Shown here: one piece after another, positions 42,627 to 51,677 of the stretch
How positions within the stretch are numbered: the stretch's first letter is position 1
How the letters are laid out: every line of letters begins with the position of its first letter
Assembly: GCA_002238415.1 (NCBI GenBank)
Contig: MPMI01000015.1
Span: 47,770 to 111,769 of the forward strand
Direction of reading: 5' to 3'
DNA length: 64,000 bases
Source: Desulfurellaceae bacterium bin18
GTDB taxonomy: Bacteria; Desulfobacterota; Binatia; Bin18
Translations under genes and position numbers: made by a program
Notes under the pieces: generated by a model
Database searches by the model: none
What the model saw: the letters and a program-made list of their open reading frames with translations, nothing else
Told to the model about the DNA's origin: nothing

Positions 42627-43508
42627 TTATTGACGTGGCTGTCGTTGGGCGAAGTCTTCCGCGATCTCCGAGAATGGAGCCCAGCTCACTCCGGCGTGAC
42701 TGTTGAAATATTCAATCAGGCGCTCGTGCATCATCAGCACCTGCGGGCGGCCGCTCACGTCGGGATGGATGGTCATGGTGAATACGGCATAGTCATATTC
42801 ACGGTAGATCCAGTCGAACTGATCCCGCCACATTTGTTCAATGTCACGCGGATTCACAAAACCGTGGCTGTTGGGCGATTTTTTGATGAACATCATGGGC
42901 GGCAGGTCGTCGAGATACCAGTTGGCCGGAATCTCAACCAGATCTGTTTCCTCACCGCGCATGAGCGGCTTCATCCATTCTTCTGCCGGCTTGGAATAGT
43001 CGATATTCGTCCAGGTATCACCGACCCGGACATAGTACGGATGGAAGTCGTTATGCATCAGACTGTGGTCGTAGCGAAAGCCGTGTTTGAGCAGGAGTTC
43101 GTTGGTCACGTTCGAGAACTCCCACCACGGGGCCACATAGCCGGACGGACGGTTGCCTGACTTTTCCTCGATCAGGCCGATGGTTCTGACCAGCACGTCT
43201 TCTTCTTGCTGAGGCGTCATGGCAATCGGGTTCTCATGCGAATAGCCGTGCGCCCCGATCTCGTGGCCGGCCTCAACAATCATTTGGGTCTGTTCGGGAA
43301 ACGTCTCGATCGAGTGGCCAGGAATAAACCAACTTGTTTTGATGCCATACTTCTCGAACAGCTTGAGCAAGCGCGGCACGCCGATTTCGCCGGCAAACAG
43401 ACCGCGCGAAATATCATCCGGCGAGTCTTCGCCGCCGTACGACCCCAGCCAGCCGCCGACCGCGTCCACGTCAATTCCATAGGCAAGTTTGATGTCCTTT
43501 GTGGCCAT
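42627..43508 (-). CDS. Polysaccharide-deacetylase (NodB)-fold protein
   Basis: 293 residues. The catalytic Asp pair of the NodB site is at [11 protein letters not shown]; the metal histidines are in [37 protein letters not shown] and [16 protein letters not shown] are characteristic of the cytosolic subgroup acting on small amides rather than glycans. No signal peptide is present, so it is not a cell-wall enzyme. First gene of the minus-strand five-gene run, probably removing an acyl or formyl group from a nitrogen. GGGAGGAGAT precedes the ATG. Divergent from an alpha/beta-hydrolase gene over 61 bp. Confidence 0.82.
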   Translation of the reverse strand: MATKDIKLAYGIDVDAVGGWLGSYGGEDSPDDISRGLFAGEIGVPRLLKLFEKYGIKTSWFIPGHSIETFPEQTQMIVEAGHEIGAHGYSHENPIAMTPQQEEDVLVRTIGLIEEKSGNRPSGYVAPWWEFSNVTNELLLKHGFRYDHSLMHNDFHPYYVRVGDTWTNIDYSKPAEEWMKPLMRGEETDLVEIPANWYLDDLPPMMFIKKSPNSHGFVNPRDIEQMWRDQFDWIYREYDYAVFTMTIHPDVSGRPQVLMMHERLIEYFNSHAGVSWAPFSEIAEDFAQRQPRQ

Positions 43509-43569
43509 ATCTCCTCCCTATTCGTTACACTGTCTTGCGTTTCCGCCGCTTTTCGATACCAAAGCTCCA

Positions 43570-44451
43570 ATGGTTAATACTGAACACATTCTCCCATTAG
43601 CGGATAAGCGGCAGCTCTGCTACCTTGAGTGCGGCGACTCGCAGGGCTACCCCGTTCTTTGGTGTCATGGCAATCCAGGTTCGCGCCTCGGCTGGCCGCT
43701 CTTGCTGAGCCGTACCGGTCAGGTCAAGGCGCGCGTGCTCATTCCCGATAGGCCGGGATTTGGGAAATCAGATCCACAGCCCTCTCAGTCCTATCTCGCC
43801 TGGCCTGCCGACATCGTACAACTCGTGGACTCTTTAGACATCGAGCAGTTTGTGGTGGCGGGAGTGTCAGGGGGCGGGCCGTTTGCCTTGGCTTGTGCAT
43901 GGCAGCTCTCCGACCGAGTCGCCGCAGTGGGGCTTATCAGTACAGGACCGCCCGTGGCGGAAGTCCTTCGCCAGGCGAGTTTAACCAATCGCCTCATCTT
44001 TACTCTTGGACGTCGTGCTCCGCACCTCGTCCGATTATACAGCTTCATGCTCAGCTACCTCACCCGGAGTCACCCGGATCGGATGATCCGGCAGTTGCTC
44101 AGCGGGTATGCCGAAGCTGACTCAACGCTGTCCCACCGTCCCGACTTACAAGAATTTTTCTGCCAGTATTTGAAAGAAGCCTATGCGCAGGGGGGATATG
44201 CCTCGGCAGACGAAATCGTGCGGTTCTCTCGGCCGTGGCATATCCCCATACCCCAGATCTCTACCCCCATACACCTGTGGCATGGGGAAGCGGACAACGC
44301 GATCCCTCCATCCTTTGGACGTCATCTTGCTGAGAGACTTCCCCGCTGTTCCGCGCAGTTCATTCCAGATGCCGGTCATCTCTGGATCCTTGACCATCTT
44401 CACGAAGTGGTTGAAACGCTCCTCAGTGAGGTGAGCCCAACAAGCCTGTAG
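43570..44451 (+). CDS. Alpha/beta-hydrolase
   Basis: 293 residues from ATG 43570. The oxyanion HGNPGSRLGWPLLLS, nucleophile elbow VVAGVSGGGPFALACAWQ (GVSGG), acid in HLWHGEADNAIPPSFG, and His in IPDAGHLWILDHL make a complete triad. The family is broad (esterases, haloalkane dehalogenases, C-C hydrolases). A frame open to 43489 overlaps the divergent gene and lacks a ribosome site. It lies 26 bp before the cyclase-family gene and may be in its operon. Substrate unknown. Confidence 0.85.
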   Translation: MVNTEHILPLADKRQLCYLECGDSQGYPVLWCHGNPGSRLGWPLLLSRTGQVKARVLIPDRPGFGKSDPQPSQSYLAWPADIVQLVDSLDIEQFVVAGVSGGGPFALACAWQLSDRVAAVGLISTGPPVAEVLRQASLTNRLIFTLGRRAPHLVRLYSFMLSYLTRSHPDRMIRQLLSGYAEADSTLSHRPDLQEFFCQYLKEAYAQGGYASADEIVRFSRPWHIPIPQISTPIHLWHGEADNAIPPSFGRHLAERLPRCSAQFIPDAGHLWILDHLHEVVETLLSEVSPTSL

Positions 44452-44477
44452 AATTAGCGAAGCAAAAGGAGGAAAAA

Positions 44478-45479
44478 ATGGACCCGGAAAATTTTTGGCG
44501 GGCGTATCTTCAAGCAAGATTATTATCGGGGGTCTTCGTCCTTTTCCTCACTTGGTCTATCGCTCAAGCCGACGATGTAGCCAAGAGTCCGTATGGCCCG
44601 GATGATGAGATTGGAGTGCTGAACGAATTAACCGATGCGAATACCCTGGCCGTCTTGCAACGTGTCAGCAGCGGCAAAACCTATGACCTCAGTGTTGAGA
44701 ATTTCGTTGGTATGCCGGGCTTGGCCGACCTCGGGATGGGCGACCCACCGTTTCATATGTGGCTGACGCATACGCCACGCGGGATGCGGGTCGAGCAGTT
44801 GTCCCCGGCCGGCGGTCCGCCCAACCTCGCCTTATACGACGACGCCTATACCCTGTCCGCTCACACGGGCACGCATATTGACGCCCTGAATCACCTGGGA
44901 CGGGGTGAGAAGATTTTTAATGGCTACGACGCCCCGACCTATTTGAGCGACAAGGGCTGGACCAAGGCCGGAGCGGATGCCATCCCCCCCATTATCACCC
45001 GCGGGATTCTGATTGACGTGGCCGGCGATCATGACGTGGACATGCTGCCTGCCTCGTATGAGATTACGGTCGAAGACCTTCAGCGAGTGATGAAGAAACA
45101 AGGCGTCCGCCTACAGAAGAATGATGCCGTTTTAATCCGTACCGGACGTATGACGGTCTGGCCCGACCCCAAAAAATTTGTGCATAACGATCCGGGCATT
45201 ACCAAAGAAAGTGCCACCTGGCTGGTCGATAATGGAGCGGTCATTATCGGTGCGGACAATATGGGGGTCGAAAAATTTCCGATGGCGAAAGACAGTGTGC
45301 ACGACTACTTGTTTACCCAACGGGGGGTGTGTCTCCTCGAACTGCTGTGGCTGGAGGATTTGGCCAAAGACCAAGTGTATGAATTCGCCTTTATCGCCGC
45401 GCCGATCAAAATACGCGGCGCAACCGGCTCGCCGATCCGCCCGCTGGCGCTACCGATTCGAGCAGAACCGGGAGAATAA
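44478..45479 (+). CDS. Exported cyclase-family (kynurenine-formamidase-like) hydrolase
   Basis: 333 residues. An N-terminal hydrophobic segment (about 14-32, LLSGVFVLFLTWSIAQA) looks like a signal peptide with an AxA-type cleavage site, so the protein may be secreted or periplasmic. The cyclase signature HTGTHIDALNH (HxGTHxDxxxH) provides the metal site. YGPDDEIGVLNELTD at the beginning and VLIRTGRMTVWP and ADNMGVEKFPM in the middle fit the PF04199 family. Kynurenine formamidases and isatin hydrolases belong here, and isatin-type or N-formyl substrates are possible. AAAGGAGGAAAAA precedes the ATG. Confidence 0.85.
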   Translation: MDPENFWRAYLQARLLSGVFVLFLTWSIAQADDVAKSPYGPDDEIGVLNELTDANTLAVLQRVSSGKTYDLSVENFVGMPGLADLGMGDPPFHMWLTHTPRGMRVEQLSPAGGPPNLALYDDAYTLSAHTGTHIDALNHLGRGEKIFNGYDAPTYLSDKGWTKAGADAIPPIITRGILIDVAGDHDVDMLPASYEITVEDLQRVMKKQGVRLQKNDAVLIRTGRMTVWPDPKKFVHNDPGITKESATWLVDNGAVIIGADNMGVEKFPMAKDSVHDYLFTQRGVCLLELLWLEDLAKDQVYEFAFIAAPIKIRGATGSPIRPLALPIRAEPGE

Positions 45480-45499
45480 AACGAGACAGAAGCGTTCCG

Positions 45500-46537
45500 T
45501 TACACACAGAGACGCGGAATAACGTATTCCCCAAAGCGTTCCATCTCTTCCAACATGGGGTGAAACTGGAGGAGAAAAGTGGTCACACCAATGTCTTGAA
45601 AGGCACGGAACTGAGCGGCGACCTGTTGGGGAGTACCCACCATGCCGGCTGCTGTTCCGCCGTTCGTACCAATATGGCCGACTGCGTATCCGTACGTCCG
45701 AGTCATGACAGCTTTACGGTCAACGCCAGCGATCGGTTCTTCATAGCGTAGGCTATGCAGCCGGGCATGTTCTTCCTGTGCTGCTGTCGTTGAGTCACGG
45801 CAGATCACGAACGCGCTCATACCAAACTGTACCTCACGGCCCTGTTCTGCCGCAGAGGCACGCACTTGATCGACCAATGTCTTTGTTTCATCTACTGGCC
45901 GTCCGTTTATGAGGTACACATCAGCGAGTTTTGCCGCCAAACGCTGAGCCACGTCAGACTCTCCGCCAAAGTAAATGGTCGGATATGGTTTGCGAATGGG
46001 AGGCGGCGTCAGGGTAATATCGTCGATCTGATAATAGCGTCCTTCAAAACTAAAATGCGGCTGTGTCCACAGTCCTTTGAGAATGGTGAGAAATTCTTCA
46101 GATCGGACATAGCGATCATCGTGCGGCATAGGTGGTAATCCCATCGCCTCCCATTCACGTTGCCACCAGCCAGTCACAAGGTTAAGCGCGGCGCGGCCAC
46201 CACTAATCTCGTCAATACTACAGGCCATCTTGGCCACTGTTGCCGGATGCTTAAAGGCCGGCCGCACGGCCGGCATGAGTTCAATGTTCTTGGTAATCGC
46301 GGCCAAGGCCGCACTGGTCGTCCAAGCGTCCTGCTGATTCAGCTCAGGGCCAAACGGATTAAACGTATGCTCGGCCAGCAGCACGGTGGCAAAGCCCAGC
46401 TCTTCGGCCAGCAGTGTCAGGCGCCTGGTATACTCAAATGAGGCATCCATCGTGTCTGGAGCTTTTGAGATGATCCAATTGCCATACACTGGTGTCCAGA
46501 AGCCCAGGCGCATTTTATCGCTTGATGGGTTTTCCAT
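45500..46537 (-). CDS. LLM-class flavin monooxygenase, SsuD-like
   Basis: 345 residues from ATG 46537, chosen because the extra frame to 46678 would run through the shared promoter. The alkanesulfonate-monooxygenase pattern is strong: LGFWTPVYGNWIISKAPDTM at the N-terminus, LGFATVLLAEHTFNPFGPEL, IELMPAVRPAFKHPATVAKM, GRAALNLVTGWWQREWEAMG and GTAAGMVGTPQQVAAQFRAF. It closely follows SsuD/DmoA-type enzymes that use FMNH2 to split C-S bonds. No sulfonate transporter is adjacent, so the substrate is open. The AGACC-N5-GGTCT palindrome lies 61 bp upstream. Divergent from the NUDIX gene. Confidence 0.88.
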   Translation of the reverse strand: MENPSSDKMRLGFWTPVYGNWIISKAPDTMDASFEYTRRLTLLAEELGFATVLLAEHTFNPFGPELNQQDAWTTSAALAAITKNIELMPAVRPAFKHPATVAKMACSIDEISGGRAALNLVTGWWQREWEAMGLPPMPHDDRYVRSEEFLTILKGLWTQPHFSFEGRYYQIDDITLTPPPIRKPYPTIYFGGESDVAQRLAAKLADVYLINGRPVDETKTLVDQVRASAAEQGREVQFGMSAFVICRDSTTAAQEEHARLHSLRYEEPIAGVDRKAVMTRTYGYAVGHIGTNGGTAAGMVGTPQQVAAQFRAFQDIGVTTFLLQFHPMLEEMERFGEYVIPRLCV

Positions 46538-46597
46538 ATGGTTCAACCTCTTAACCTGGCTATGCCTCTCAGATTCCTGATACACTGCTATCGAGAA

Positions 46598-46612
46598 AGA
46601 CCAGACCGGTCT
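46598..46612 (-). promoter_or_regulatory. AGACC-N5-GGTCT palindrome, possible repressor operator
   Basis: 15-bp palindrome in the 155-bp divergent region between an LLM and a NUDIX gene. The same half-sites and spacing occur at 6153-6167 before the HpaB-like gene. At 46603-46612 the sequence also holds a full AGACCGGTCT palindrome. A TetR-type regulator shared by flavin oxygenase genes would explain this; no such regulator gene is in the window. Confidence 0.45.
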
Positions 46613-46692
46613 CCTTTGAGCGCTCGGTCCATCCCGCACGTCCTGAAGTAGCAACTGAGAATGGACCTCACAAGCCAACGGAATACGCTTCC

Positions 46693-47301
46693 TTGCCTCA
46701 CCACCACGGATGTGATGGGCTGTCAGCAGTGCATACCGACCTGCTCATTGCCCTGGGAACCCGTCTTCGGAGTCGAACCCGTATCGTGGACGACGATCAA
46801 TCCGCCAAACGCGCCGCGGTGCTCGTCCCCTTCTTCGAGCGCGAGGGCGGCTACCATCTCCTGTTTACGCTTCGCACGTCCAATATGCCGACCCATAAGG
46901 GCGATGTCTCCTTTCCGGGCGGACGAGCAGACAAAAAGGATGCGTCTCTCCTGCACACCGCCCTGCGAGAATCCGAAGAAGAGCTGGGATTATACCCGTC
47001 AGACGTCCAGCAGATCGGCCCCTTGGACGACCTGCGCACCATGGCCAGCAACTATGTGGTTACGCCCTATGTTGGGGTGATTCCCTACCCGTACGATTTT
47101 CAACCAAACGCCTGGGAGGTGGCAGAGATTTTCTCCGTACCGTTCACGTTTCTCGCAGACCGCGGCAACCTGAATGCGGAAACCTGGCTATACGACGGCG
47201 CAACCATTCCCGTTCAGACCTATCGCTATCAGGGCTATAAAATCTGGGGCGCGACCCAGCGCATAATTGAGAATGTGCTGGATATTCTCAAGGTTCCCTG
47301 A
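46693..47301 (+). CDS. NUDIX hydrolase, CoA pyrophosphatase type
   Basis: 202 residues. LLFTLRTSNMPTHKGDVSFPGG combines the upstream UPF0035 (NuCoA) motif with the start of the NUDIX box; the box continues as GGRADKKDASLLHTALRESE and EELGL. CoA pyrophosphatases cut CoA and acyl-CoA to phosphopantetheine and 3',5'-ADP and are thought to trim damaged CoA pools. The start is uncertain; the first 15 residues (MPHHHGCDGLSAVHT) are unusual and a downstream start is possible. Divergent from the SsuD-like gene and solo. Confidence 0.85.
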   Translation: MPHHHGCDGLSAVHTDLLIALGTRLRSRTRIVDDDQSAKRAAVLVPFFEREGGYHLLFTLRTSNMPTHKGDVSFPGGRADKKDASLLHTALRESEEELGLYPSDVQQIGPLDDLRTMASNYVVTPYVGVIPYPYDFQPNAWEVAEIFSVPFTFLADRGNLNAETWLYDGATIPVQTYRYQGYKIWGATQRIIENVLDILKVP

Positions 47302-47355
47302 GCGAGCGAAACTCGGGGATCATGGAGATTGCATACCGCTCTCCCACCTGAGACC

Positions 47356-48081
47356 CTAATCCCGTCCGGCCTCAACGATCTTCTCTGCCAGACCAATCGG
47401 ATTGGTGAAGATCACTTCATGACTGCCCGGCATCTGTACCAACCGGTACAGCCCCAGGCGGTTTGACATGCGCGGATGCCAGCCCCACTCTCCCGGCGGC
47501 AGCGCAATGTCTTCCGTACAGTTCAGGAAACTCTTGGGGATGTCCACGGCGTGAAACGGCTTCATGTCGAGCTTGTCGCAAAACGGCTGATACGGTTCGG
47601 GCGAGAGTCGGGCATACACCGCCTGGGCCAGCTCCAGATCGGCGTCGTTGATGAATGCCTCGCGCCAAATCGGGAACGGCAAAGTCACGGTATGATCGCT
47701 CGAATGCGCTACCAACTCGGCAAACAGGGCTTGATAGTGACCTGGAATCTCATCCAGCAGACTATTACCGTCCTCACACACAAACGCGTTCCAAAAGATC
47801 AGCCGACGAATCCGCTCGGGAACAGCCGGGGCGACCTGGGAGAGAATCGTCCCGCCAAAACTATGGCCGAGCAGGACAATGTCGCGCAGATCTTTTTCAA
47901 GGATGAAGTCGATAATCGACTGCGTGCACTGGGCGTGATTGACGTTTTTATCAACGCCTTTGCCATGTCCGGCTATGGTCGGGCTGAAGGCCCGGTGGCC
48001 TTTCTCCGCCAGGTGCGCCCGCACCGGCTCCCAGGCAGAGCCGTCATGCCATGAGCCATGAACCAGGACAAATGTGGACAT
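47356..48081 (-). CDS. Alpha/beta-hydrolase (salicylate-esterase-like)
   Basis: 241 residues. TFVLVHGSWHDGSAWEPVRA (oxyanion hole) and VLLGHSFGGTILSQVAP (nucleophile Ser in GHSFGG) are complete; the acid lies in the later part and the His is in QMPGSHEVIFTNP. This subgroup includes plant methylketone- or salicylate-esterase homologues and bacterial EstC. No signal peptide. A divergent 122-bp region separates it from the ACAD-family operon. GGAGGCAGT lies upstream of the ATG. Ester or lactone hydrolysis is expected; substrate unknown. Confidence 0.85.
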   Translation of the reverse strand: MSTFVLVHGSWHDGSAWEPVRAHLAEKGHRAFSPTIAGHGKGVDKNVNHAQCTQSIIDFILEKDLRDIVLLGHSFGGTILSQVAPAVPERIRRLIFWNAFVCEDGNSLLDEIPGHYQALFAELVAHSSDHTVTLPFPIWREAFINDADLELAQAVYARLSPEPYQPFCDKLDMKPFHAVDIPKSFLNCTEDIALPPGEWGWHPRMSNRLGLYRLVQMPGSHEVIFTNPIGLAEKIVEAGRD

Positions 48082-48203
48082 ACTGCCTCCTGTCCGAGTC
48101 TTGGTATGATATGCCTACACGGACTGTCAATGCAGGCAGCCCGACTTACCCCGCCTCGCCCGGAATGATAGAGATCGTAACCAGGGAACACAGGAGGGGG
48201 CGC

Positions 48204-49418
48204 ATGCAGCAGTTCCACACCGAGCGGGAGCAGCGTTTCATAGACCTGGCGGCGACCTTGGCCGACGACTTTGCCACGCGTGCGGCCCAGCACGATGAGG
48301 AAGGCTCGTTTCCCTATGAGAACTACGAGCGGCTGAAAGAGACCGGCTACAGTGTACTGACCATCCCCGAAGAGTTGGGCGGCATGGGCGCCAGCCTGTT
48401 GGAACGGATCAAGGCCCAGGAACGGTTGGCCCAGGGCTGCGGTCCGACGGCGCTCGCCATCAATATGCATTTCAATGTGATGAGTCTTCTCATCAACCTC
48501 TGGCAGCGGGAGCGCACGTCTCCCGTCGCAGCCATGCTGCGTCAGATCGCCGCCGAGCGGCTCATTATCGGCGGCTCGGGTTCCGAGCCAGACAACGCGG
48601 TTTCCATCCTCCGTCCGCGGACCACAGCGGAACGGGTGGACGGTGGCTGGCGGGTAAGCGGCCGCAAGATCTTCAGCACCCAGTCTATTGCGCTTGATCG
48701 GTATTTTGCAGAAGCAACCTGGAAGGAGGGTGTCCACGACGGCAAGCAGACCGGGACGATTATTACCTTTCTTATTCCGCGCGACACGCCAGGTTTCATC
48801 ATCAAAGACGACTGGCATACCATGGGCATGCGTTCAACCGAGTCGAGAAGTACCGAACTCAAAGACGCGTTTGTTCCGGAAGCCGCGGTCTTCTTGAAGC
48901 GTCCGGTTTTCACCCGCGGCGGGATAACCAATCTGTTCCCGCGCGCGCCGTTCACCATCGGCAGCGTGTATATCGGCATTGCCACCGCGGCCCGCAATTT
49001 TGTGGTGGAGTTTATGCGCGACCGGCCGCGTTTCCCACTCGACAAACCAATGAGCCATCTGCCGAGTGTCTACACCAAGGTCGGCGAGATGGACGTGCTG
49101 CTGGAAGCGGCCCGGGCCGGCCTGTGGAAAGCCGCGGCCGAGGCGGACCGGGAAGCGCCCCGTACCTGGCTGCGTAAAAGTGTGGCTGCCAGGATGGTCG
49201 CCATGGAAAACTCCGTCCGCGTGGTTGATCTCGCCATGCGGGCCGTGGGAGGCGTCTCATATTTTAAGCGCTTGCCCTTGGAACGCTATTATCGCGATGT
49301 ACGGGCCGGTCTGTTCCATCCTTTTGACAGCGATGAGACCCTGGAACTCCTCGGCAAGACCGCCTTCGGAATAGCCATGTACGATGAAGACACGATCCGC
49401 GCCCTTAAGAATCTGTAA
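48204..49418 (+). CDS. Acyl-CoA dehydrogenase-family protein
   Basis: 404 residues from ATG 48204 (AGGAGGGGGCGC upstream). ACAD fold: TGYSVLTIPEELGGMGASLL, IIGGSGSEPDNAVS, WRVSGRKIFSTQSIALDRYF, DWHTMGMRSTESRSTELKDA, and RAVGGVSYFKRLPLERYYRD at the C-terminus. The catalytic Glu position is not obvious and the glycine/serine-rich loops resemble flavin monooxygenase or DszC-like branches, so it may be an acyl-CoA dehydrogenase or a nitroalkane or aromatic oxidoreductase. First gene of a tight plus-strand operon (gap 14 bp) with LLM, MIase-like, Rieske and hydratase genes. Confidence 0.85.
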   Translation: MQQFHTEREQRFIDLAATLADDFATRAAQHDEEGSFPYENYERLKETGYSVLTIPEELGGMGASLLERIKAQERLAQGCGPTALAINMHFNVMSLLINLWQRERTSPVAAMLRQIAAERLIIGGSGSEPDNAVSILRPRTTAERVDGGWRVSGRKIFSTQSIALDRYFAEATWKEGVHDGKQTGTIITFLIPRDTPGFIIKDDWHTMGMRSTESRSTELKDAFVPEAAVFLKRPVFTRGGITNLFPRAPFTIGSVYIGIATAARNFVVEFMRDRPRFPLDKPMSHLPSVYTKVGEMDVLLEAARAGLWKAAAEADREAPRTWLRKSVAARMVAMENSVRVVDLAMRAVGGVSYFKRLPLERYYRDVRAGLFHPFDSDETLELLGKTAFGIAMYDEDTIRALKNL

Positions 49419-49432
49419 GAAAGGGGCACTTC

Positions 49433-50278
49433 ATGTCACACCCAGTCCGCTTCGGCATTCAGGTTCCACAACAAAACGGGGACTGGGACGATATGCTCGG
49501 ACTGTGGCAAGAAGCAGACAGTCTGGGATTTGATACAGCCTGGGTCTTCGATCACTTCCTGCCTATTTTTTCCGACCCAACCGGTCCGTGCCTGGAAGGC
49601 TGGACTGCGCTATCGGCTCTGGCCATGGCGACCCAGCGGGTGCGCCTGGGCGTCATGGTGACGGGCAATACCTACCGCCACCCGGCCGTCCTGGCCAAGA
49701 TGGCGACAACGGTGGATATCATCAGCAACGGCCGACTGATTTTTGGTATTGGCAGCGGCTGGTTTGCGTTGGAGCACGAGGCCTACGATATTCCCTTTCC
49801 CACCACCGGGGAGCGGCTGATCAGCCTGGACGAATCCATCACTCTGATTAAACAACTCTGGACCCAGCAGCAGGCAACCTTTACCGGCCGCCATCACCAT
49901 CTGCACGATGCGCCCTTTGAGCCCAAACCGATCCAGCAGCCACACCCGCCAATTCTGGTTGGGGCCGGCGGGGAGAAGGTAGCCTTGGGCATTGTGGCGC
50001 GCCACGCAGACATGTGGAACACCTTCGGCACACCGGAGACCTTCCGGCATAAAATCGAGATCCTGGCCGACCACTGCTCACATATCGACCGGGACCCGGA
50101 CGAGATTGAGAAGTCCGTCCTGATCTCGACGACCTTCTCCTCCGATCACAATATGCGCAAGCTGATTGAAGGCTATCTTGCCGTGGGCGTGACTCATATT
50201 ATCTTTTCCGTTTCCCCCTCAACCGAGCCACAGCTCCTGCGTCATTTTGCCCGGGACATCATGGCCACATTCCGCTAA
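49433..50278 (+). CDS. LLM-class F420-type oxidoreductase
   Basis: 281 residues. GFDTAWVFDHFLPIFSDPTG, RVRLGVMVTGNTYRHPAVLA, ISNGRLIFGIGSGWFALEHE and KPIQQPHPPILVGAGGEKV are the TIGR03560/F420-dependent subgroup. The GIGSGWF pattern is that of F420 enzymes rather than SsuD-like FMNH2 enzymes, but cofactor use has to be tested. Starts 14 bp after the ACAD gene and ends 44 bp before the MIase-like gene. In this operon it may do a ring or side-chain oxidation. Confidence 0.88.
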   Translation: MSHPVRFGIQVPQQNGDWDDMLGLWQEADSLGFDTAWVFDHFLPIFSDPTGPCLEGWTALSALAMATQRVRLGVMVTGNTYRHPAVLAKMATTVDIISNGRLIFGIGSGWFALEHEAYDIPFPTTGERLISLDESITLIKQLWTQQQATFTGRHHHLHDAPFEPKPIQQPHPPILVGAGGEKVALGIVARHADMWNTFGTPETFRHKIEILADHCSHIDRDPDEIEKSVLISTTFSSDHNMRKLIEGYLAVGVTHIIFSVSPSTEPQLLRHFARDIMATFR

Positions 50279-50322
50279 AGAGCTACAGTGCTTTTCAGGC
50301 TGCACAGGAAAGGAGACAGTCC

Positions 50323-50604
50323 ATGCTCTATATTGTGACAACCAAAATTCTTCGGTCGCAGATTCCCGAGGATCAGGCTGCCGAACTGATCCAAAAAGAA
50401 ATGGCCCATGCGCGCCAATTTATCGAGCAAAAGAAAATCCTGGCGGCCTATCGCCGGCTCGGCGGCGGCGGATCGTTCTTCATTGTCGATGCGGACTCGA
50501 ACGAAGAGGTCCACCAGATTTTCTCCGGTCTGCCCCTGGCGCGCTATCTGGAGTTCGAGGTCACGCCGGTCCTGTTGCACCCCCTCTTTGGCGGGCCGGC
50601 ATAA
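50323..50604 (+). CDS. Muconolactone-isomerase-like protein
   Basis: 93 residues, the size of CatC (about 96). A ferredoxin-like alpha/beta fold with LYIVTTKILRSQIPEDQAAE, ARQFIEQKKILAAYRRLGGG, SFFIVDADSNEEVHQIFSGL and PLARYLEFEVTPVLLHPLF. Muconolactone isomerase has this pattern, but many paralogues of unknown function share it, and the canonical catalytic residues cannot all be assigned. AAAGGAGACAGTCC precedes the ATG. Its presence beside a Rieske protein and a 2-keto-4-pentenoate hydratase suggests an aromatic-degradation operon. Confidence 0.8.
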   Translation: MLYIVTTKILRSQIPEDQAAELIQKEMAHARQFIEQKKILAAYRRLGGGGSFFIVDADSNEEVHQIFSGLPLARYLEFEVTPVLLHPLFGGPA

Positions 50605-50618
50605 GGGAGGAGAGCAGT

Positions 50619-51632
50619 ATGGCGACAGCTTCTATCGGTGCGCCGCTTGAACCACGCCGACGCTTTCTTGGCCATCCCATCCCGGCTGAGGGAGCAAACG
50701 GGCTGTTCACGCAATCGTGGTTCCCTCTTTGTCTCTCGAGCCAAGTGGCCAAGGGCCAAGTCCGGGGTATAGATTTTCTTGATGGACGGGTCGTTATTTT
50801 CCGCGGGGAGAACGGCAGGGCGCAGGTGCTGAGCGCCTACTGTCCACACGTTGGCGCGGACCTCTCCGTAGGCGAGGTACTAGGCAATACCATTCGTTGC
50901 GCTTTTCATCACTGGCAGTATGACCAACGCGGCGTCTGTGTCAAAACCGGTATTGGCGATCCGCCGCCCTCAGGCGCCTGTTTGTTCAACTTTCCCACCG
51001 CCGAAAAATATGGCCTGATCTGGGCCTTCAACGGTGAAACACCTCTCTTTGAGCTACCGGACTTTCCGTATCCAGAGGACGAACTCGCCATACAGGTTGA
51101 GGCGTTTAAGGGAGTTCTCCCAGTCGACCCATGGGTCTTGTGCTGCAACACGCCAGACATGCAGCATATTAAAGCCCTGCATGGCATCACGTTTGACCAG
51201 GAAGACCCGGATGAAGATATCGAATGGTCGCCCCACTCCATGCTATACGATTTCAAAGGCCGCCACGCCAATGGCGAGCCAATTGAATACCGAGTTGGTA
51301 TTTATGGAACCAGTATCTTCTATCAAAGCAGTATCTTTGACGGACGCTGGTTTGGCTTTTTGGCCCCTTTTGGTCTGCCCCGTCCGGGTCAGACAACAAC
51401 ATACATGATTGTCGTTGCCCGCAAGTCGGACAGCGATACCGCCTCAACCGAAGCCTTCCTCCAATTCGCCATGCATCTCGAAAAAAAGGTTGTGGGGGAA
51501 GATGTGCCTATTATGCAAACCATTCACTTTCAGCCCGGCACACTGACAAAGAGTGATAAAGCTCTGAGCAAATTCTTCCAGTACTTACGTGACTACCCAC
51601 GGGCGCATCCGTCAGCCGAGTTTATTACGTAA
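50619..51632 (+). CDS. Rieske oxygenase (VanA/phthalate-type)
   Basis: 337 residues from ATG 50619, which is preceded by AAGGGAGGAGAGCAGT; a much longer frame from 50247 crosses the upstream gene and is rejected. The Rieske motif is AYCPHVGADLSVGEV (CxH) and IRCAFHHWQYDQRG (CxxH), then PDMQHIKALHGITFD carrying the mononuclear iron histidines. Length and layout fit single-component alpha subunits such as VanA/KshA-type, which use a separate reductase. No reductase is encoded nearby. Starts 14 bp after the MIase-like gene. Demethylation or hydroxylation of an aromatic or steroid-like substrate is plausible. Confidence 0.85.
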   Translation: MATASIGAPLEPRRRFLGHPIPAEGANGLFTQSWFPLCLSSQVAKGQVRGIDFLDGRVVIFRGENGRAQVLSAYCPHVGADLSVGEVLGNTIRCAFHHWQYDQRGVCVKTGIGDPPPSGACLFNFPTAEKYGLIWAFNGETPLFELPDFPYPEDELAIQVEAFKGVLPVDPWVLCCNTPDMQHIKALHGITFDQEDPDEDIEWSPHSMLYDFKGRHANGEPIEYRVGIYGTSIFYQSSIFDGRWFGFLAPFGLPRPGQTTTYMIVVARKSDSDTASTEAFLQFAMHLEKKVVGEDVPIMQTIHFQPGTLTKSDKALSKFFQYLRDYPRAHPSAEFIT

Positions 51633-51677
51633 TCTTGATGCGGGGTCTCAAAGATTTTTCAAAAGAAGGAGCGACTG

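Noticed and set aside
50247..51632. A 461-residue Rieske protein starting at 50247
   Set aside because: The first 124 residues overlap the muconolactone-isomerase-like gene in another frame and lack Rieske homology; ATG 50619 has a strong ribosome site.
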